Below are positions 57,181 through 64,000 of a DNA stretch of 64,000 nt, piece by piece; the stretch's first letter is position 1; each line of letters starts with the position of its first letter. A program made the position numbers and the translations under genes. The DNA comes from Phascolarctos cinereus (taxonomy: Eukaryota; Chordata; Mammalia; Diprotodontia; Phascolarctidae): positions 9,509,001 through 9,573,000 of the forward strand of contig NW_018344037.1 of NCBI RefSeq assembly GCF_002099425.1. Direction: 5' to 3'. The notes beneath the pieces were generated by a model. The model did not search any database, was not told the origin of the DNA, and saw only the letters and a program-made list of their open reading frames with translations.

Positions 57181-58442
57181 AACTTTTGAATTAGGGATCA
57201 TATAAAATATAGATAGTGGCTACATACAGCTTTCCACATGTAGCTTCTATCTTTACATGTATATTCAGCAATTTAAGCCATTGCCTTCAATTCTGAAAGG
57301 AAGATACTTTTATCTGAAATACTCTCATAATTGAGACAAGTTTTAAAAAATCTTGAATTATCAGAATGATTTTCTTAAATGAAAATGAAATTCTAGGGAA
57401 AAGATGAGCTACTGAGCTGACCTTAGCATTAGAGGAGATGTTAAAAAGATATAAAATAAACATAAGGCTTAGGCTATATCTACATGGATGCGAAGTAAAA
57501 CAGTTCTATAAATCATGTTAACAATCACACTGTAAAAGAATGGAAATTCTCATCACACCACTGTATATAGCCAAGCTTTACCACTTAGTTTGAATCGAAG
57601 TTATGACCCAAATGGTTCTCATTTGGGTACCATAACTATTGTATGATGCTATTTACAAAACTTCCCACAGTTGGAAAAGTGAAAAAAATAAAGTCATCTA
57701 GTTATTACCAAATGTTTGACATAATTAATGTATTCATGTGATTAAGAGGATTTGACATTTGATATCAGGATGTTTTGACATAATGCAGCTATAGGCAATG
57801 ATTTATAGTAAACCTCAATGAGATGGTTGGGAGAAGTACCTAAGGATGAAGAGTACTTATGAGAATATAAAAGGAAGAAAAAAAGTTGAAGTAGCAGATG
57901 TGTTAGATCTTGGAGGTGAATGTAAAAGGATTAATGGAGAGAAAGAAGATAATTTTTGGAGATTTCCTTTCTTTGCGAATACGAATATTTAGGTTTATTT
58001 AAAGGCTAACTGATGAAAGGGGTTGCAGAAAGCATTGAATCAAATTTATGAGTAGAGGAAAATTATCTCATAATGACAGAAGAAGGGTCTTTTATTTCTA
58101 GAAGAACAGATTCAAAAATAGGGTTGGATGTAGATATTACTCAACAGTATTATTTCTAAAGATGTAATGTTCCCCCAAGGAATGAGAGGTAGTAACTGGA
58201 GGACATAAAAGTAGAACCAAGAAGGTGCACTACCTACAATGATACCCTGCCACTGGAATATTGCTTTTTCTGTAAAAATTAACAAAAATTAACAATATAG
58301 TTAAGTAGATACTTAGACATTGGAGTAATAACAAGGATATGGGCCTATTTCAAATTACTTAAAAATGTCATTTTTAAGTTATGTAACATTTTATGAAAAC
58401 AATGATTCTACTTAGAAAAAAAAAGATACCTTTTTCACTGGA
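57181..58442. other. unassigned sequence
   Basis: AT-rich, no gene or repeat recognised. Confidence 0.5.
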
Positions 58443-58606
58443 CAGGTGTTGGGAACCTATGGCCTCGAGGCCACATGTGGTCCCCTAGGTCCTTAAGTGC
58501 AGCCCTTTGACTGAAACTTCTGTGAAGTTTGGATTCAGTCAAAGGGCCGCAATTTATGACTTAAAGGGATACATGTGACCTCAAGGCTGTAGGTTCCCCA
58601 CCCCTG
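58443..58606. mobile_element. palindromic hAT-like MITE, 164 bp (second copy)
   Basis: Ends CAGGTGTTGGGAACC and GGTTCCCCACCCCTG are inverted repeats. 'gcagccctttgactgaaact' pairs with 'gattcagtcaaagggccgc'. The central loop is shorter than in the 40,530 copy. The flanking 8-mers do not match. Confidence 0.85.
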
Positions 58607-59777
58607 CCAGGTCTATTGCTGTGATTAGATCCTCCTGTTTGTATCCAGAATCCTTACATTTATTTTAGTGGCTTTATATATTTCCAGGGCACATTCTGGC
58701 TAATTAGAAGCTTTCTTGTGTTCATATTGGTGGAAACTTAAAGGTTATTGCATTAAGCATCATACTTCAAACTAATCTAATAAGGTATCAATGTGCCCAT
58801 GTATAACTGAAGAGCAGAAGGTCTAATGAATCATGTTTTTCAAAAATGAAGGACAAAGAACTTGTTGGAAATGGCAAATTCATTTTATTTTTATGCTGGC
58901 ATTCTTTTTTATTCTCTCTTTGGAGACATGATTTCTTATTGAAGGGAAAAATGATCAGCTGATAAACTTGAAATGCTCATGTTGTCATCACTTGACAGAA
59001 AAAGACACACTATGCCCTTTGGATCAAAGTCCAGAGGAAGCTTGATGATATTATACGCCTCTTTTGAGTTCCATTTGGCCTGAGTCTCACTCAGCTCATT
59101 TTGCCTTTTTAGCTATTGTGTTTTTGCTGAAACAAAGTTGTTATCTGGTATAGAACCTGCCACATCAGTGACTGATAGGGAATTGTAATGTACTTGAAAT
59201 CCATCCCTGATGTTGGAGCTGTCAGAAGGGTTACTATTATTTATAAAGAACAACCAAAAGTGAGCATGATACTACAAAAGAAATAATAATGCTCCAAATG
59301 ATAATGCAATTCCCATTCTAAATGCAAGCTAAGGGGCACAGCATAATGTAGGGCAGACCAAGGAGATATACCAAAGTGGGTACAAGAAAGTAAGAAACTA
59401 GTGGGCTGAAACCTCTTCCATGGTATTAAAAAAATTCTTTGTAGTTTATCCGGAAACAGAACACATGAAGCAGAATATATTATAAATAATAGGAGGGAGT
59501 TTCTCTTGTGTTGAAATGCCAGGTGTTGCTCACTCAAGGGACTCAACTCAAAGGACCTAAATTATGTTAGCTAGCATTTCAAGTGCAGTGATTGCAAAAC
59601 TGTCAAACTATAAGCATCATGCAGATGAATCAACTATACATATCCATGTGTAAAACTCAGAAAAAAATTTAAGAAAAGTCTTTCACCATAGTTTACATGT
59701 TTATCAATTGACTCAGATTTGGGCTTTAGTATATTCATAATCTTAAAAGAGTATTTTAAGGAAGAGCTAAAATGATC
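58607..59777. other. unassigned sequence
   Basis: A 101-codon minus-strand frame (59,241-59,546) has no family resemblance. No repeat recognised. Confidence 0.45.
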
Positions 59778-59905
59778 ATGCAAGGTGGCTCAGTGGATAG
59801 AATACCAGGCCTGAAGTCAGGAAGACCTGATTTCAAAACTAGCCTCAGACATTTACTTGTTGTATGATTCTGAGCAAATCACTTAACCTGGGTTAGACCT
59901 CTCCA
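59778..59905 (+). repeat. marsupial SINE, 5' part
   Basis: 'caaggtggctcagtggatag', 'gcctgaagtcaggaagacct', 'ctgagcaaatcacttaacct'. The 3' part is missing, so the subfamily is open. Confidence 0.8.
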
Positions 59906-60939
59906 AAGTATTTTTGGATTATCCTAATTTAAATTTATATGCATTTCACACATCCATGCCTATTAAATCTAGTTATATGAAATTGTACCGCAGCTCAGAA
60001 ATTTGAAATGACACAAAATATAGACTGAATGAATTTCAGTCATTTAAGGAGCCAAAATTTCCTTGGTGTGGGTACTCATTTTACTGATGCAGATGGTGAC
60101 TCTATCTCCAAGGCTGAATGTAAGAAACAAAAGCAAACCTATTCTACAGCTAGAATACATTCCATATATGTTAAATCAGGCTTGCAAGTGCCCTCAATTG
60201 TTCACTCTCTTGCCTTATTGAAACTGCTTGATTCTCTTCAGATGTGTACAGAAGAGAACATATGTTCATCAAATCTAGGAAGAAATTGAATAGAGACTAG
60301 TGAAAAACAGTGAATAACTAGTTGAACAGAATATTTCTACTGTATGGGTGGATATGATAATTGAGAGGGAGTGAATATTTTGTTTTGTAAACATTAAGTA
60401 CTTGAGAATCAGAATGTATCCATATTTTTATTTGGTACTTCCTTACGCAAAGAAAGAACAGAATATAAAAGTAGCTACTCAGACTCAAAATAATGGGGAT
60501 GAAGCAAATAAAGGATTCTTTTTTTCTAAATTAAAATGATTCTTTTTTGTGGTATCTAGTTTCCATATTCCATATTAACTCTTACATGTAGTTCAGTAAC
60601 TCTTATTTAACCAAAATTTAAGTTAGTATATGACTTCTATGAAGCATTTTATTCAGATATTGTTAAAATTCTATAAATCTAAATTTAAATGAGAATCTTA
60701 ATTTCTTTCTAAGAGCATGCAAATTCTTTCTTTCTGAAATAATATCACTCAATGGAATAGAATTATGGAAACCATGTAATCACTTTTGTTTTTGTAGAAG
60801 TAACTCATGAGATTTAAACCTTGAAATGTCAGAAACATCCTTCAAAAAGTTAGATGAGGCCATGGTTATTTGATTTGATTATTGGTTTCATTTTTCATTG
60901 GTGAAGATAGCAAAAGATAGGAATAGTCAATTTTGAAAG
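59906..60939. other. unassigned sequence
   Basis: The frame at 60,029-60,289 (86 codons) resembles nothing known to me. AT-rich otherwise. Confidence 0.45.
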
Positions 60940-61560
60940 AGTTGTGGAAAGACAGAAAAGCTAATGTATTTTTTGGTAAAGTTGTAAATTGTTACAACAC
61001 TTCTGGAAAGCAAATTGGAATTATGCAAATAAAGTGACTGAAATTTCCATGTCTTTGGCCCAAAGACTCAACTGCTAAGTACATATCCCATGGAGGTCAA
61101 TTACAAAAAATAAATGTTTATTACCAATATATTTATTTCCCCAATTTTTGTGGTAGCAAAGAAATGGAAGCAAAGCAGATGCCCTTTGCCTAAAGAATAG
61201 TCAAACAAATGGTGGTACATGAATGTAATGGAATATTATTGTGCATAGAGAAGAATGGAAAGACCTAAGTGAATTGTTGTATGGTGAAGCAAACAAAACT
61301 AAGAAAACAAACTACACAATGACTACAACAATATGAATGAAAATAACAACCACCGCACACTAACCAAAAACTGCTACAAAAAATGTAATCACCAAGCCTA
61401 TCCAAAAAAGAAATGTGAGAAGTCTCCTTCTACCATGTTGCTTTTCAGATGTGGAAAATTGAATATAACATAGGGGTTTTTCTGCATTCTGATTGGTTTT
61501 GCTGAATTTTTTCCATACTTTTCTGCCTTTTTTTAAAAAAAATATACTTTATCACAAGCT
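60940..61560 (+). repeat. L1 LINE, old ORF2 end and 3' UTR
   Basis: Sense text 'ctggaaagcaaattggaatt', 'atgaatgtaatggaatatta', 'ttgtgcatagagaagaatg' parallels the L1 at 35,051 read on its own strand. 5'-truncated; the only L1 tail here on the plus strand. Confidence 0.78.
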
Positions 61561-61689
61561 AAGAGTTTCAGTGAGAACGTAGCAAGAGAGATAGGGCAAA
61601 TGGTTAACATAGAAATGAATGATATCAATAGAATGTTACATTGGTTTGATGGTGAAGCGAGGCTGCAAAAGACAAATTGATGAAACAGG

Positions 61690-61865
61690 TAGGGTTGCCT
61701 GCCTTGTAGTTAGTACAAGGCCTAGAAGAGAGATAGGTTCTAGACCTAGTTCTAGTGTAATCTCATTGTGTTACCTTGGATGGATTACTTAATTTCCTTG
61801 AGTCTCACAGGGAGGAAGTCAGATTCGCTTTTCTTTCATGACCCTTGTTTCAATAAAGATTCTAT
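61690..61865 (+). repeat. MIR-like SINE
   Basis: 'ggttctagacctagttctag', 'ttaccttggatggattactt', then a MIR3-like end ('aagattctataattctct'). Confidence 0.55.
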
Positions 61866-62094
61866 AATTCTCTCAAAGAATGAAACATCATCTGTCTAAA
61901 TTTTATGCCTTCATGTTGATGTTGCAGCAAGGCATTCATCAGTTTCAGAAATACTTGAAAAGGAGAATTATATAAACAGTGTTTTAATAGTTTTTTCTGT
62001 TTATTTTTAAAATATATTTTATTAATGACACTTAAAAAAATGTGCAACTGTATTATATATATGTTCTCACTGTTGAACTCACTTTCCCAACCCT

Positions 62095-63375
62095 TTGGCC
62101 TATGTCTTCCGTCCTCACCACTCAACTAGAAGATCCAAGGTTGTAAGTAATCTTCAGGCTAACTCCAATGGCCTATTTTCAAAAGTCTTTATCCTTCACC
62201 CCATTGAAGCATTTGATAACATTGACTATCCATTCCTTCAGGTCACTCTCGCTTCCATGGTCTTTCATGACACAGTGTAGAGGACTTGGATAATTATTAT
62301 GCAAACCAGACTAGGTCAGTCAGAGAAAAAGGAAGAGAACCATTGCATAGCCATGTCATGAAAGACCACCCGGACTGTTGCAATAGCCTCTAATTTAGCC
62401 TCCACCCTCTCCAATCTATCCTCCACATAACTGTTGAATTGGTGCTTCTAAAACATATCTGACAGTGCTATTTTCTTATTCAAGAAGCTTCAGTGACTTC
62501 GTGTTACCTATAAGGCAAAAAAAAAAACCCAAAACAAAACAACAACAAAACCAAATAATTCTTATTCCTCAATTTGGTGTTTAAAGCCCTTTATGATCTG
62601 TGTCCAAGTTATTTTTCCTGTATTTATTTCATATCATTCCTCCTCACAAACTCTACATTTAAGCAAAACTGCCCTAATTGCTGCCTTCCATGCAATATAT
62701 TGTACTTCCCACATCCATGCTCTTCTATAGGCTAATCCATCCTCCCCATACTTTCCAAGGCATCCTTGCATTGTAGTGGTGACCATGGATGGGCTGTGTT
62801 GTGAATTGTTGGAGTCTATTCCCATTTTAATGAAATTATGGAAAGCAACTAGATGGCACAGTCTATAGAGCTCTGAGCCTGGAACTGGAAAGACCCAAAT
62901 TCATATCTGTCCTCAGACACTTACTACCTCTGTGATTCTGGGTAATTTCTTTTACCGCTATTTGCCGCAATTTCCTCAAACATAAAATGGGAATAATAGT
63001 AGCACCTACCTCCTAGGGTTGTTGTGAGAGAATACTCATAAAGCAGTGAACATGGTGTCAGGCACAGAGTTGGCATGCCTTTTCCTTTCCACTTTTCTCA
63101 TGTCTTCCCTTTTGAATCCATAGATCTTTTCAAGGCTTAAGTAAAGTGTCACCTTCTTCAACATGCATTTATTGACTCTCCTGATTGTTAGTACCTCTCT
63201 CAAAATAATTTTCTTTCTATATGTGAACATTTTTAATGCCATCCACCAAAATAGAATTTCTTTGATGTCAGGGACTTTTTCACCTTTCTTTTTTTACCTT
63301 TTTTTTGGCTTAGTGCATAACACAGTGTCTACCTGGCATTTATTGTTACAGGAAAATATTTTTAACAAAATGTAT
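62095..63375 (+). repeat. L2 LINE, long 3' portion with nested MIR
   Basis: Sense text 'aagcatttgataacattgac', 'ggactgttgcaatagcctct', 'tgtttaaagccctttatgat', then after the MIR 'aagtgtcaccttcttcaaca' and a diverged tail. An A/CAAA run (62,517-62,555) lies inside. Confidence 0.78.
62838..63075 (+). repeat. MIR/THER-type SINE, nested in L2
   Basis: 'caactagatggcacagtcta', 'gtcctcagacacttactacc', 'taaaatgggaataatagtag', 'cctagggttgttgtgagaga' and a 'gtgtcaggcacagag' end: full MIR order. Confidence 0.85.
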
Positions 63376-64000
63376 TTTATTAACTATATTATTACATTTT
63401 TCTTCTAACTATATAATTGAAGTCTCAGGCAGTTTCTACACTTTAATGATGAATAACTAAGGGTATACCCATATATACATAAACATTTATACATATATAT
63501 ATATATATATAGCAATGTATATATTATATTTGATATATATTATGAATGTGTATAATTATGTGTTTTTTTAAACATTAAATACTTGAATGTGCCAGTACCT
63601 GTAAAATACATCCTTATTAACACTTTTATCAATTTAAGAAACTCAACCAGATTGTAATTTTTTGCTTTCAAATGTTATGAAGAAAATCAAACCACTGTAT
63701 GATTTCCAAACTGATTATATATTTACATATTTCCAAAAAACATGTGATAATAAATGATAGAAAAGATTTCCTTGGTATAAACTGTTACTGACAGTGATTT
63801 GATCAATGTTCTTAAAATTAATTTTAGTGTCATTGTAAAAATAATTATTGTTTAATACCAAATGCTTTCATGGGATATAGTTTTAAACATTAGTACACAT
63901 AGCAGCATTTGGGAAACCTCAACACTACTAGAAAGTCTGTATTTTGATTAGACCTTATGCAGGATACTTCTTCTGGCAAATGCAGAAAGCTATCTTCCTG
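63376..64000. other. AT-rich sequence with TA run at 63,490-63,545
   Basis: A short TA microsatellite lies near 63,490-63,545. Otherwise no gene or repeat recognised up to the window end. Confidence 0.5.

Overview
The window looks like a gene-poor, AT-rich stretch of a marsupial nuclear chromosome. The evidence is repeat content: Mar1-type CORE-SINEs and short opossum/wallaby-type SINEs, MIR and MIR3, many L2 and CR1/L3 LINE relics, marsupial L1 tails, and HAL1-type half-LINEs (L1 derivatives with ORF1 only). I recognise no host protein-coding gene, rRNA, functional tRNA, CRISPR array or bacterial-style operon. Almost every open frame here is a shadow of a repeat or of low-complexity DNA. Repeat family names come from remembered consensus features and were not checked by a search.

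Layout. 1-6.2 kb: L2 fragments, one of which holds a SINE that in turn holds a solo LTR; then a hAT-like MITE containing a TA block, a Mar1 SINE and a MIR. 6.2-8.5 kb: mostly unassigned, with one exon-like segment near 7.9 kb. 8.5-21.3 kb: MIR/MIR3, a three-SINE cluster at 12.4-13.0 kb, a CR1/L3 relic split by SINEs, a second solo LTR at 16.4-17.1 kb, and more L2, L3 and L1. 22.4-25.1 kb: an L2 whose beginning is repeated as a 327-bp inverted copy about 1.9 kb away. 27-28.2 kb: a long antisense L2. 28.75-31.71 kb: a full-length HAL1-like element. 31.8-36.4 kb: L2, SINE and L1 tails. 36.74-38.04 kb: a HAL1 that keeps its 5' end but lacks its 3' end. 39.5-46.9 kb: SINEs, a palindromic hAT MITE, two long CR1/L3 relics, L2 and L1. 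46.9-49.6 kb: the longest stretch with no recognised repeat. 49.6-56.2 kb: two L2 copies meeting tail to tail, the second interrupted by a SINE and by a second full-length HAL1. 56.4-64 kb: L2, MIR3, a second MITE, an L1 tail, L2 and TA repeats.

No genes act together here; the history is one of layered insertion. The best leads are the three HAL1 elements: 5' ends resembling the human L1 start, a PCNA-binding-like motif in ORF1, a stop codon shared by two copies, a partly conserved upstream frame, and one 3'-truncated copy with target-site duplications. The near-identical inverted duplication at 22.6/25.1 kb is the other main lead. I did not find a clear new multi-gene system.
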